From Glandiceps talaboti (taxonomy: Eukaryota; Hemichordata; Enteropneusta; Spengelidae): 64,000 nt of DNA. The notes under the pieces were generated by a model that worked only from the letters and a program-made list of their open reading frames with translations, was not told the origin of the DNA and ran no database searches. Both the position numbers and the translations under genes were made by a program. Every line of letters begins with the position of its first letter. The stretch's first letter is position 1. The stretch spans positions 9,445,379 to 9,509,378 of the forward strand of contig NC_135551.1 in NCBI RefSeq assembly GCF_964340395.1. The letters are read 5' to 3'. Below are positions 12,421-39,770 of the stretch, in pieces.

Positions 12421-13481
12421 GACTCCACACTCCAATTATGCTGTGTACTGAGATACCCCGACGACATTACATGTACCACGACTTCTACATACAGATGTAC
12501 AAAGAAAACCAAAATTGTAAAAAGTAATGTGTTCTCTTAAGCAATATTCGATTATATTCATGTGTTATATAGTAACACCCCATAGTAAGACCTATAAAAC
12601 GATGTTAACATATACATATGTGTGTGTTTTGAGGGGCATTTTGGGAAATGTGGTCCTTACTGACTTTGGTCTTTGGAGCTGGGAGAGTCAGTTTGAGAAA
12701 CCCATAATCAACTCAAGAACATCGCCCCTAGCCTGTTAAAAATGCCCTTTGTGTAGTAAAATGTGTCAATTACAATAGGTTTCTTCCACATAATTCTATA
12801 GATCATAATCTAAATTGTTATCTTTTGCATTACTTGAAATACAATTTGATGATTTCAAGTCGCTTGCAGCTCTTCTAAAATCTTATCATTTTGATTTTTT
12901 AAATTTCTAGCTCAAAATCGAGAAATTGCGATATTGTGCAATACTAGATTTTGACCTGTGTCATGACTTCTGCTACTGTAATTTCTACGGCAAAATCAGT
13001 CCAAAATGTTGCGAAAATGTGGATAAAAAGCTATCATTCGTTCAGATATATATTAACATTATTGTAATATGGTTTTGTTGACACAAACGAAGTACTGTAT
13101 TATCAAATTCAGCAAATTACTACCGAACTGACTCAGAAATTCTTTCACTCAGTGCTCATTAATATTCATGAGCGTACAAAAACGTGAGCAAAAGTATCGA
13201 ACACATCAGGGCGCCCTTGGAGAGTGGTTCTACACAACAAATACTAAACATCTGAGTGGGCGATGAAATGTATTTCATTTTGTTTATTTGTGTCCGTTCC
13301 GTTTGGCTGGTGATGTAATAAAATAGCCATGGCGATACGAAACCGGATCTTTCATGTCTTTCAACATCGATCCTTTGTCGCTAACACAATAGTGAAATAA
13401 CATTCTGGACTAGATTCAGACAGTTATATACATCATCGGAATTTAACAACAACTACATGATTTTATCACAAAATAAAATAA

Positions 13482-13530
<49 letters not shown>

Positions 13531-14870
13531 ACAAAAACACATCTCGATCGCCCACACAGAAGTTTAATATTCGTTGCCCCTTTCACTGTTTTAATTTTCA
13601 AGGTCAATTCGCAAACTGCCTAAATTCCTAGACTGGCAAAGACACTTGAAAATATACAATTGCGTGTAAGACTCCAGTACAATTGTTCTTTATAATATAC
13701 CTAGCTTAGTAGACTAAACATGTTCTAAACATGTTCTGCCAAGTGGTCATCTGTCGACGTATATTCACTTCCAAGCGTGCTGGAGAGCTTTATGCAGACT
13801 TCGTTGTAAGCTTCGATTCAACTGCAACCTATGAATTGTCAACTGTCCAGATTGAGTTATCGATTGCCAAAAATGATATAACGTTCATACAAACTGACTT
13901 CTTAATTGAAGTGTGGACTTCTCAATTGATGGCATTGACCTAATGTACTTTTCAATTGATCCCATTGATTTATCAATTGACGAGTTCGACTTACATTAAC
14001 GAGTTCGAGTTCGTGAATTACGCGCCATATTGTTATTTAAACCTAAAAAGTTATAAGCGAGTAGACAACTGTTATGTCTACACAAAGAAACCAATGTTGA
14101 TGAGGTGGTCACTGCTTTGTGTTATGGCATCCATCCAATGTAATTGAACTCATTACCATAGTAGGCAAATTCCATGACCACAGTTACGATGTATCACTTA
14201 AATACAATTCCTGTCATGACTGTGACTTACAGAACATGAAAGGAAGGTAGCATGTGTCTGAGTGGTGAGTTCAACAGAATTATTGTCGTTACCATTATAC
14301 ATGTCTGGTCTGAGGCACCGTACCTTTACAATTTACGTATATTTGAGTGGCTCTGGCACACCTTAGCTTGCTGTACATACATACAAACAAAACATTCATC
14401 ATTTGACATGCCAGGCACGTTGACTTGTTTTTCCGATATTTCTCTTTCCTTGTGAGGAGCCTTCTCAAAACATTTACTGAATCAATGATAGGCATAGAAA
14501 ATAGAACTCGCTCTTAGTTTGCACTTGAAGCAATGATATACGTTCTGGTTTGAACATACCACATTCTGTATGAAGGCTCATATATGTATAAATTAATTTA
14601 TAATTATTAAACCTCACAAAACTCGCATGGAAGCAGAGAACAGTTTTCATTATGCATTGGTGTTCATAGGAAATCTATAGTAAAGGCAAAAAAAAAAGAC
14701 GACCTTGCATAATTCTCAATACAACAAATTCCAATTTAAAGGGACCTGACCATCAGAAAGGGAAACTTATGAACATTTTAACCTAGGGATATTTTTGAAT
14801 GCTGAGGTGTTCATTCTTTTTCATGAATACAGTCGGCCCCTTATGTCCTGCATGACCCGGTGTCATGACA
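12421..14870. other. Intergenic DNA upstream of the CILP-like gene
   Basis: There is one pure CAGA microsatellite (about 13488-13528). The segment at 13800-14010 contains several TCAATTGA-type palindromic hexamers around TCAATTG. I find no supported coding exon or RNA gene. Confidence 0.5.
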
Positions 14871-14874
14871 TGTT

Positions 14875-14882
14875 TATATAAG
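14875..14882 (+). promoter_or_regulatory. Candidate TATA box of the CILP-like gene
   Basis: TATATAAG lies 48-55 bp upstream of the strong-context ATG at 14930. This would place transcription start near 14905 and give a very short 5' leader. It is inferred from spacing and sequence only. Confidence 0.45.
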
Positions 14883-14929
14883 CGAGGGATTGTTAGGACC
14901 TACCAATAGTCCATACAGGGGTGACAATC

Positions 14930-30054
<15,125 letters not shown>

Positions 30055-30400
30055 ACGTTTCTAGTTACCTGCCACCACAGGCCACATGATGACCGGCCAT
30101 ATCCCTGAACATATTATATTATTACTAGCTCACAAGTGACAATGACGCGATGAGTTTTTTACCCGGACCATCATCGAATGGAATCTTAGCCATTGAGGAA
30201 GTGAGGAGTGTAGTATATTTACGTTTCTCGTTACATGCCACCACAGGCCACATAACCATCCTTGAATATAGTATTACTAGCGCACTAGCGACTGCATTGA
30301 CGCGATGATTTTTTACTCGGACCATCATCGAATGGAATCTTAGCCATCGAAGACATGAGGAGAGTAGTATATTATTAACGTTTCTAGTTCTCAACTATAT
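30055..30400. repeat. Tandem duplication of about 160 bp
   Basis: ACGTTTCT(A/C)GTTAC begins units at 30055 and 30221, and a third unit starts at 30378. Each full unit contains GCCACCACAGGCCACAT, then GACGCGATGA, then CGGACCATCATCGAATGG. The minus-strand open frame is made of this repeat. Confidence 0.85.
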
Positions 30401-32071
30401 GTAGTCAGAACCGAGTATCACTAATTTTAGGGTTTCAAAAGTTTAAATCACTTCAAGTCATATTGACACAAATAATAATACAAACAGATCAACTAGAATG
30501 GGAGAACATTTGGAGAAAACAGGCACAGTGGAGGTCAGTTACCATTTAAAGATACAAATTCATTAAATTATTTGAAAGTGTGTCTCTATTATTAGCTATG
30601 TTTTTGTGCAATTCAATATGTTCAGGTCAATGGCGGCACAGATTTTAGAGTCAGTCCATCCAGTAAAATTTCAAGGTATTTCATTTCATATGTTTACGTG
30701 TACAGCTACACATGCAAGTTTTTATACCACATGATGGAACAACGCAACTAATGGACTAAAACATTGAGAAGTCATTTCTAACAAAACTGTTACTTAAAGG
30801 TGCAATGTAATGACTCCATGACATATGCTTGAGATGTATCAAGATACAAAGAGTTTTTGTTATATTTGAACGTTGTTTATGGTTTATTTTATGCATATAC
30901 ATTTGTTGTATGGAATACAGCAGGGTGGTTCATGATTTCGTTCAGTTGTAGAAAATATGGCGACCCCCCCCTTTATTCACTTTGTAAAAATGATGACCCC
31001 ACTTATTTGAGTCCCAAATTGAGGTACCCCACCCCTCCGTAAAAACTGATCGCTCCCTTAGTGTCTTCAATCTCTCTGTGGAACTTAAATTTCCCAGTTT
31101 TGGTATATCACTGTGAGTGAGTATGTGTGTGTGTGTGTGTGTGTGTGCAGTGTACAAATAAATGAATACTTATTCACAAATGAGGCGATTGAAATTTATC
31201 GGAACACGAGCATACGTGACATTAATATTACTTTGAGTGAGTTTACTATATGTCATGGGATTTTCCCTTTCCAAATAAGGACAATGATTCATGGAAAAAA
31301 TAAAAATAGCAGTGACAATGAGTCTCGTGTATGTGTGCGTGTACACGAGCAATCACAGCAAAATGGCGGCTTCGATCAACAGAATATAACAAGCCACTGT
31401 GCAAAGTTCAGGTATGTAATTGCCACAAGTTGTCATTGTCACTAAACTGTACCGTATGGGGAGGCCATGTCCCATGATACGATCATTTGCCTGTTTGGAA
31501 CGGGTAGTGTGTTTCAAAAATGTTGTACGCAACAAGGTTTACGTAGCTGTCTACGTGACACTTTGCTAACTGTCAATGTCTATTTATGCCTTGCTTGTGA
31601 AAATGTTTGACTACAATCCGCCAATCGTTTACGGGTAAATGTATGGGTTTCATGCCATCCCGATGGTTATTCATTTATTTATCTTTGCCTACATTTACAA
31701 GTTCGCTGCAGGTGTTAATAGTATCGTAGACTGGGGTAGGGTAGCATTTTCAGGGTGTTTATATGGTTAGACGCTATCTGAAATGCAATCACTGCCCATT
31801 TCTTTCGTTCATTTCAGTGACGTCAGTTGATATCTGCGCAAGCTCAAATTGGGCTAAGTGTACTGCCACAGACCAAGACATCAGTATTTATTATTTGTCA
31901 ATATCGTTCCCTTGTCTAAAAACTATATTAAAAAAATAACTTCTCAAATTTAGCTACTAGACAAATAGACTAAGTTTTAAATGTGACTCGAAAAGGTTGG
32001 CTAACTAGAAAACAAGGCATTGACATATTGTGATCAGTTGTGTGTGAAAATGTCTTGGGTTTACTCGATAA
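30401..32071. other. Intergenic DNA
   Basis: It contains a GT microsatellite (31122-31147) and short poly(C) runs near 30965. No gene is supported. Confidence 0.5.
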
Positions 32072-33505
32072 GGGGTGGACCATTTGATATCCTGGGGGGG
32101 GGGGGCTTGGAAGATTTCGGGGGAAAAAAGATGCCAAATGGATTTGCCTGAAAAAAAAATCGGGATATGAGTGGGTGATGGAAAAAAGATGGATCACTGC
32201 TGCTAGAAAAAAAAATGTCTTGGCAGGGAAATGATGCACATGTTCGAGTATACTGTTCAACCTGCTCATACCTCTCCAACCAGGACACTTGTCAAATCAT
32301 GACAAACGGTTTTAAATACATGTCAGGGACCAGTCAGTTTCGTTAGCCTTTGGTACATATATATATATATTTGTTCTTGTCTCTGTTCTTTCATAAATGG
32401 ATTAAATATTACTTCATGTAAGGGTTCAAACTTACCTATACATAAAATTATACATATAATACATGTATTACCTAGCTACCACACTAGTTACAGAACATGC
32501 CATGTAAGTGTTTGGCTGTTTCACAATCAGTGCTTCACTTATCTTACACTTTGGGGACAAAAGTGAACTTGAAGGTTTTGTAATGGTAATCTTCATACTA
32601 TTGGATAGTTTATAAAAGAACTTACTCTAAATTGTTGTAGTCTCTTCAGTATGAATTTGTCAGAAGGGATGATATACTTCCTATTTCAGACACTATATGT
32701 ATCGACACCACAACTCAAATTCAAGTTTCTATTGTACACTATGTATGACCTCCTAGAGTGCTCTAACACATCAGTAACTTTACTATACATGCAATATCAA
32801 TGCCCCTATACCAATGTTACAAGCCCACTTTTATAACATGGAAAACTTATTTAAAAAGTTATATTTACTTTAGCTTTTCGATGCTTGGCAATATATATGT
32901 CAGAGGCTATGAATAACCTAAACATTGCTTAAATAGAAACAAAAAACTGCGGATCTGGCGGGGGGGGACCTCTTGGACTCCATCACCCCAGAGGCCACTC
33001 GTTCGTTAAACCAACAATAAGATTCACCAAAATTGGTAAAAAACTTGAAAAGCTTCTCGAGGAGACCCCCCCCCCCATAAGAGGTAAACATGTCCAAGCC
33101 TTAAATCAAAGTTCTTCCCTCCACCTCTTACTGTCAGGATGCTATGAAACTTTATTTAAAAAGAATTGTCTGAAAGTGTCTGTTAATAGCCTGAAAATTG
33201 GCTTTAAGAGTAAAACTCCTCCAGGGCTTCCAGGGGGACACCCCCTAGAACCCCCTTCCCCCATAAGAGGTAGTCATGATCCAGTTTCAAATCAAAGTTT
33301 TTTCCTCTACCTCTTACTGTCAAGATGCTATGGAACTTTATTTCAAACATGTTTCAACCTTATGTAGTTGCTTTATACATGTTAGAGCTGTCTTGTAAAG
33401 CTTGTAAATTATTGTCTGAAAGTGTCTGTTAATAGCCTAAACATTGCCTTTAGAAGTAAAAGTCCTCCAGGGCTTCTAGGGGGAAACCCCTAGAATCCCC
33501 CCCCC

Positions 33506-33561
<56 letters not shown>

Positions 33562-34116
33562 AAGAGAGGTGGACATATCCCAGTCTCAAAGCTTCCCCTC
33601 TACCGCTTACTGTCAGATGCTATGAAATTTTATTCATGGGGGTCAGTGACTTTTTGTCGGACCAATGGAAAGAAAACACTGACAACCGTACCCATCCCCC
33701 CAAGCTGGAGAAACTGATCGGTCTGAAAGTTTGAGCTCACCAATCAAGTTTCCGATTTGTATTTCCAGTGTGTCATGGCATAAAAACTGGCAACGATGTT
33801 TATTTAATTGAAAATCAAACATGTATGAAATATGTAGTTTTCTAAATATAATCTGTGTGTGATAGAACAGCATCTTTTTACGCTCTGTATTACCGTGTGC
33901 AAAAACCAAACAGAAAATTGTGGCAACAAATGTAGGTGTTCAACATTGATGTAAAAAAAAATCAGGACATTTCAAAGAAGCAAAGAAAAAAAAGTTGCTA
34001 GCATAGGCGAAGGCGAAAAAAAAAATTCTCAGGCAAGCAGGTGGGAAAAAAAATAATGACTCCCCACCAATCTTCCAAGCCCCCCCCCCCCCCAGGATAT
34101 CGAATGGTCTACCCCC
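32072..34116. mobile_element. Candidate 2-kb non-autonomous DNA transposon with G-rich inverted ends
   Basis: The left end (GGGGTGGACCATTTGATATCC, then poly(G), then GGCTTGGAAGATT) is matched in inverted orientation at 34040-34116. A further inverted pair is GGGACCAGTCAGTTTC near 32326 against GAAACTGATCGGTC near 33712, so the arms are long and diverged. Between them lie about 2.5 tandem units (33000-33640) with CTCCAGGGCTTC, poly(C) and ACCTCTTACTGTCA in each, and a CA microsatellite (33512-33556). No transposase frame is visible. Confidence 0.5.
32940..33640. repeat. Tandem repeat of about 250-300 bp inside the G-rich element
   Basis: TTGTCTGAAAGTGTCTGTTAATAGCCT recurs at about 33168 and 33413. 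CTCCAGGGCTTC and C-rich tracts recur after it, and CTACC(T/G)CTTACTGTCA occurs at about 33120, 33306 and 33600. The CA run 33512-33556 is inserted in the last unit. Confidence 0.8.
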
Positions 34117-34449
34117 AAGTTAGAATTTTGCAGACTATCTCATTTTAGGTTAATTATCAAAAGTCATTGGCTAATAATAGAAAAGTACGTAATATAAACA
34201 CTTTAATATAAACTAAATCTTTATAAATAAAGGTCAGGAGGAACTGGCTTCAAATACTGACAAGTAGCACACAAGTTAAGTTACCTCGTCGATATGGGAG
34301 TTAACTCGCGAGCCACACATTTCGATCTGTTGAGCTATTACTTGTGCTCGAGTGTGCACTACAGTTGCTAGTTCTGTGGACGCAGCGAATGACTGTGCAC
34401 TGTACATTTGTGTAGACGTAGTGACAATACTACAAGCTACTCATCGAAG

Positions 34450-35480
34450 ACAATAGAACTTACCCATGTAGATGTGATGATCAACGGATCCTTGCCCTCA
34501 GGAGAATAATTGAGGAGCTGAGAATACCCAAGGGAAATGCCTGTATCATATTTGTAGATTTCTCGAAAGCCTTTGACATTGTCAACCGGAAGGTAATGCT
34601 ACATCTACTTCTTAACTATGGCATTCCAGAAGAAATTGTCACAGCAATAGCCACAATAAATAACAACCCTGTAGTATGAACGGCCGAACAGAAAGGTTTC
34701 GTACAACTGCTGGAATCCTGCAGGGAGACACCTTAAGTTGGCCCCTTACCTCTTCGTAATCGTAGTTGACTGCATACTCATACAGTCCTATGACTCCATG
34801 ATGGAGATGGGTATCAACATCAAACTTGGACGAACTAGCAGAGATAAAGACATGTATTTCACTTATCTTGACTTTGCAAAGTACATTACCCTCACAGCTG
34901 CTTTGCTGCAGAATGGCCGGCGCCCAAGATCTCTTAACATCACTTGAAGATGCTTCTGCCAAAGCTGGCCCCTTTCTTAACTCCAGTAAGATGATAACCA
35001 TCGATCAATCTCTTCCAAGGACAGCAGAGGCAGCACTCAACTCAAAGATGTATTATATGTCAAATATCTTGGATCCTATGTAGCTGACAACAAAACAGAA
35101 TTTATGTCTCACAAAGGTCAAGCATGAAATGCCGGCAACAAGTTACATACCATCTGGAAATCCAACTTAACCAGGTCAACAAAGCTTGCATTTTTCAGAG
35201 CATGTGTACAACCTATACTCTTATGTGGTTCAGAGGCTTGGACTATGAAGAAACAATAAGTGCAAGACCGACGGTACATATTGATGGTACATATACTCGT
35301 CTACTCATGAGAATGCAGAACATTTCTTGGCGAGAACTCAAGTCCAAGTCCGATATTTATGGCAACATTCTTTCCATATCCACAATTCTAGCAAAGCGAA
35401 GAGCGCGCTTCCGTGCAAAAGGGCTAAACCATTTCAGATGTTATCCGTTTGCGAATGTCTTGTCCTAATAGGCGAAGAAG
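34450..35480 (+). mobile_element. Degenerate non-LTR retrotransposon (LINE) reverse transcriptase
   Basis: A plus-strand frame near 34490-34660 encodes FVDFSKAFD (usual VDF-x-KAFD motif of LINE reverse transcriptases) and a following YGIPEEIV. It then breaks. Next come GILQGD and, after a 4-bp insertion near 34733, LAPYLFVIVVD in another frame. C-terminal LINE phrases (YVADNKTEFMSHKG; CGSEAWTMKKQ; a region with QNISWRELKS) follow in shifting frames to about 35460. Motifs and order are those of an apurinic-endonuclease LINE (CR1/L2/RTE-like), but the clade is not resolvable. Only the RT half is present, and it is clearly inactive. Confidence 0.8.
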
Positions 35481-35596
35481 ATCTCTCAACTACATCCATT
35501 GGACACAATTGCTAGCAACACCAAGCATGATATTGTGGACCTCCCAAGTATAACGAGGAAGAAGGACTCCTGGCGCATCGCTGTTGACTCTATCTC

Positions 35597-35597
<1 letters not shown>

Positions 35598-35636
<39 letters not shown>
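35598..35636. repeat. (GT)n microsatellite
   Basis: About 39 bp of pure GT just downstream of the LINE fragment. Confidence 0.95.
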
Positions 35637-35639
<3 letters not shown>

Positions 35640-37006
35640 GTATTTCGCCAGTTTCCTGAACACTTCAACTCCCCTGGCCACAATATTCATCACCTAAACC
35701 ATGTAACGCTTTTTTGAAAAGGGATTCAAAAACCTAGATGTGCGAAAAGCCAATGAAAAATATTGGATTAATGTACTAGTACTAAAAGTCATGTAGTATA
35801 TGCATGGTCATTTAAACCTCTCCACCTGTTACACCATAGCTATGTATTTTCCCGCCTTTTCACACTTGTGTAAAAAAACAAATAGTTTGCCCATTTCAAG
35901 TACAACTGCTATTTGACAACCTAGAAGGTGGGTAAGTTTTTATGAGTATTGTATCTTCTGTATTAGTTTTGCACTTTATGCCAGACTTTGTAGGTACCTT
36001 TATTTAGAAGGTATATATAGGTAATTGCATATATAAGTTAATTCATTCATTTATTTTTGTTTAGTGACATGTCAAGTACTAAAATTGCCAAAATGATGAT
36101 GAACCAATCAGATGCCAGTTTTCTGCCATCAAGTCTTCTCCTCCTATCTGCTGAAGCTGTTGCGAAATCATATGGATGCAAGCAATTAGAGGATGGACCA
36201 ATCACGTTATTTTAGGCGATGAACTTTTAAAAACGGTAGGTTTATGCAAATGGAAATTATATGTCATATTTACACTTTGAAATACAGTTTCTGTCTGTAG
36301 TTTTCAATTATTATTATTTTACTTCACAATAATCGAACTGTATATATCACGTGTATTTTCATATTTATCGTTTGCGTAATTGCAAAAGTGAATTTATCAT
36401 TATTTGAAATAATTAGCAACAGTGTGAGTATTATTTGATTTGTAAAGGGTAAGGGCTCATTAAAGTGTTACATACAAAGTCAACATTGCATGCATTGTAT
36501 GTAGCTTATATGAATCCAATGCTCGCTCGGCATTGTGACTGTAAGAAATAGTAACATATAGTAATTCTTCAAATACAAACTTCTCCTTAAAACATACAGA
36601 TATTGACAATTTTCATGTCCTGCAGGTTTCATATTACGCCTTTCCAAGAACCGAAGAGTCTGTCAAGTTATTTACTGCAGTAACCCATAGTACATGCACT
36701 GACGAGGACGATGAGTGGACAAAGGCACAATACATACTCAACAATTGTTGATGCTGTTCAATCAGGTAATGGACTCTGACCCCACCTTTGATCTCTTAAA
36801 GAATATCTTACTACATTACATTGCCTTAGATACAAGATATACCATTGGTTAAATTTCCACCAATGTCAACGTCTCTCTCTATTTGTTGCTCACATTCAGA
36901 CAACAAGGAGAAAAATGCAATGCAACATTGAAGTGTGGTACCAACTGCAATTATCTTTAATATTAGTGTATACATATAATGTATTACTATCAAAATGACC
37001 ACAACT

Positions 37007-37025
37007 TATTTATTTATTTATTCAT

Positions 37026-37056
<31 letters not shown>

Positions 37057-37200
37057 TTTCGTTTGTTTGTTTGTTTGTTTGTTTGTTTGTTTGTTTGTTT
37101 ATTTATTTATTTATTTATTTATTCATTCATTAGGTTGATAGGTATTTAGTTATTTATTCGCTCACTCACTCACTCACTCACTCACTCACTCACTCACTCA
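37007..37200. repeat. (ATTT)n-(GTTT)n-(ATTT)n-(CACT)n compound microsatellite
   Basis: Successive tetranucleotide tracts lie in the intron between ZSWIM-like blocks 2 and 3. Confidence 0.95.
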
Positions 37201-38821
37201 CTGATTTATTCATTTTTAGGTCTTTGTTTTTAGTCGGTTACATATATAACTGCGAACGACTTTTAATAAATGTTTTTGAATTGAATTGAATTTATTTCCA
37301 ACAGAAAGACATGATTATACAAAAAGAAAATAGCACTAATATGAAAAATGTTCTGTGAGGACCATAGAAATAGTTCACTTGAAACTAATCTAGTCCATTG
37401 TCCTGATAAATAAAGGGAAGTAACTTTATACATTTGAATAAATAACCAAATATCCATACTTATTTACATTTTTGCAATGCTAAACAGAGAAAAATATGAA
37501 TGTTAACATGAATATTACTATAATGTTTAGGTTTTATACTGAGCTGTACAGTATATGAAGCAAATAGCGACAAGGAAGGGAATAGTCCTGACTGTGAAGT
37601 CGAAGAAAGTGAACCACTTTATGTATCTGTACAATTTGAGTGTCAGAAGATATCCTCAATGTCATGCTCTGGATGTAAAACAATATATTGTCGTCATGCA
37701 GTTGCCGCCATATTATACAGAATTAGACAACCAAACAAGGTTTGTAATATTTCGGTAGAATTATGCAATTTAAATTATGCTGCATATTAAGTTTCTTTTG
37801 ATAACACATTTCATGACTTAACATATTCAATTGTGTTAAAAGAATTAATGTTTCAGTCTCACCTATACTACAACATGCAAACTTACGCTCAACTCGATTG
37901 AGGTGAAAGCCAGGTGCCCCATAGATGGAGTGGCGTTTATTCGACAAAACAAATTACAAACAAGGTTCGATTACAAGGAAAAAGTAAAGTCTTTCCGAAC
38001 TGCTAAACGCCAGTTGCTATGGTAACAACTACGAACGTAAAGCTAGTGATATAAATACATAACGTTGGCAGTCTTGTGGTTAATGATAGCATACCATTAG
38101 GATGCCAAAACATATAAAGAACCCCCGACTTGTACAAACGCCGCTCAGGAAAAACCAGATGTAAAAAACCTAGTATATTAAGGTATAAAAATATTCTCTG
38201 GAAACCTGTGTCCGTGGCCTTGCGATTTGTACCGGGTAGAGAATGTCGGACCACATTCGATGTTTCATAGATCTACGCAATAGAATAAAAAAAACTGGAA
38301 CGGATACAGTCCGTTTACGAAGAAAGCATTGACTAGACTGCCAGTTCATCCTGAACCAACGCCCTACACACATGGTCACTCGACACGTGGCCTTCATCTT
38401 TAAACCTCTATTTGCTCAAGGTCAATATTAAATTTGGGCGAAACGTTGAGACGTTAATTTACCGCTATACTACGTACTGCGGGAAATAATAATTCATCAT
38501 TGATAATTCTTGGCAATAATTCTCAGATTTAAAAGGAACATTACCAGTAACATTTGACATTTGAAAGTGACATTATCACAGACACTGGACAGTTAGGTGA
38601 CATAACAGACAAGTACTTTCACACTTGAATTTACTTATTTAAGTCACCTTTCACACCTCCAGGTTTGTTAACTTATCAAGCAGGTTTTGATCAGTCTGTC
38701 AGATACAGTTAGACACTGAAGAAGGACAAGTGATTTGTTCAAGAACATGTCTGATTTCAGACCAAAAGTGGAAGAAATAACTTGTAAATGAATCATAGTG
38801 CTTTTATGATGAACACTAACA

Positions 38822-38855
<34 letters not shown>
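38822..38855. repeat. (TA)n microsatellite
   Basis: About 34 bp of TA just upstream of ZSWIM-like block 4. Confidence 0.95.
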
Positions 38856-38857
<2 letters not shown>

Positions 38858-39080
38858 CACTTTATCTCTTCCTAATGATAGGTTCCTATTCGGAATATTG
38901 TGTCAAAGGAACTGGATACATTAACCAATTACCAATTACGATTGTTGTTACAACATGTAATCAGTAGTGAACCAGCTAAACTATTTAAGAAAACATTTCA
39001 GCAAGCAGGTAGAGTATTGTAATCAATTATTATGAAACTATTATGATACTGTAGCTATTGTACTTGTAGAAGATAATGAT

Positions 39081-39184
39081 GGCCATGATGATGATGGCCA
39101 TGATGATTATGATGATGATGATGATGGTAGTGGTTGTGGTGCTGATGATGACAATGATGACGATGATGATGATGATGATGATGA
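39081..39184. repeat. (GAT)n trinucleotide array
   Basis: GATGAT units with GCC, GGT and GAC variants. The array leads directly into the CpG-rich region. Confidence 0.9.
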
Positions 39185-39770
39185 TATGGAAAGCCGGTTG
39201 GGACCATCGTCGTCAACGCTACATTGCATAGAAAAAGCCTATCAAAGTCGTCATCGTCATCGGCTGTTGTCGACGATAAAACTAGCTACACACGCCAATG
39301 TGGACCTTCATCGTCGTCGTCATCACCATCACCATGCATGCAAAAGTTTTCGTCATCGTTGGCCAAGTATGCGACATCATCGTTGATGCCTTTTAAGAAG
39401 TCGTCATCGTCGATGGCCTAAAAATACTAAAAATAGCCTATATGCGACACCATCGATGTTGAAAAAACGCACATGCGCAGAAGATGCCTTTTAACAAGTG
39501 CGTCTTCGTCGACGGCCTTAAGTTTAAATGCTAAAAATAGCCTATATGCGACACCACCGTTGCCATCGTTCGCGTTGAGCTCCATCGTTGTTGAAAAACG
39601 CACATGCGCAGAAGATGCCTTTTTAAAAGTCGTCATCGGAGTCGTTGGAAAGTTGTTGTTGTCGTCGTAGTTCGCATCATGCGACATCATCGTGCCTGAA
39701 AAAAAGTCTTCGTCATCGTTAGCGTTGCTGAAAAGAATGGGCTGCAACTTCAGTGACCGCATATGAAAGC
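39185..39770. repeat. CpG-rich degenerate tandem repeats (TCGTCATCG)
   Basis: TCGTCATCG/CGTCGTC motifs recur many times. Larger phrases AAAAATAGCCTATATGCGACACCA and CGCACATGCGCAGAAGATGCC each occur twice, about 110-135 bp apart (39430/39535 and 39467/39599). Open frames on both strands run through it because the triplet repeat avoids stops. I do not regard them as genes. Confidence 0.75.

Larger units (their letters stand above)
36065..39008 (+). pseudogene. ZSWIM-family (SWIM zinc finger) gene fragment with two frame breaks
   Basis: Four exon-like blocks have canonical splice sites: 36065-36235, 36626-36765, 37531-37739 and 38882-39008. Block 1 (ATG at 36069) gives LLLLSAEAVAKSYGCKQLED, resembling the N-terminal helix of ZSWIM4-8. 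It meets a TAG at about 36213, and the next frame continues with GDELLKT to the donor. Block 2 begins VSYYAFPRTEESV; a second frame shift near 36710-36716 is needed to reach GQRHNTYSTIVDAVQS. Block 3 continues smoothly with GFILSCTVYEAN and a SWIM-like finger (SCSGCKTIYCRHAVAAILYR). The usual C-x-C pair reads C-x-x-C there. Block 4 (VPIRNIVSKELDTL) matches the region after the finger. The C-terminal two thirds of a ZSWIM protein were not found. Either this is a decayed copy, or two base-call errors hide a partial gene. ZSWIM proteins are substrate receptors of cullin ligases. Confidence 0.65.
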
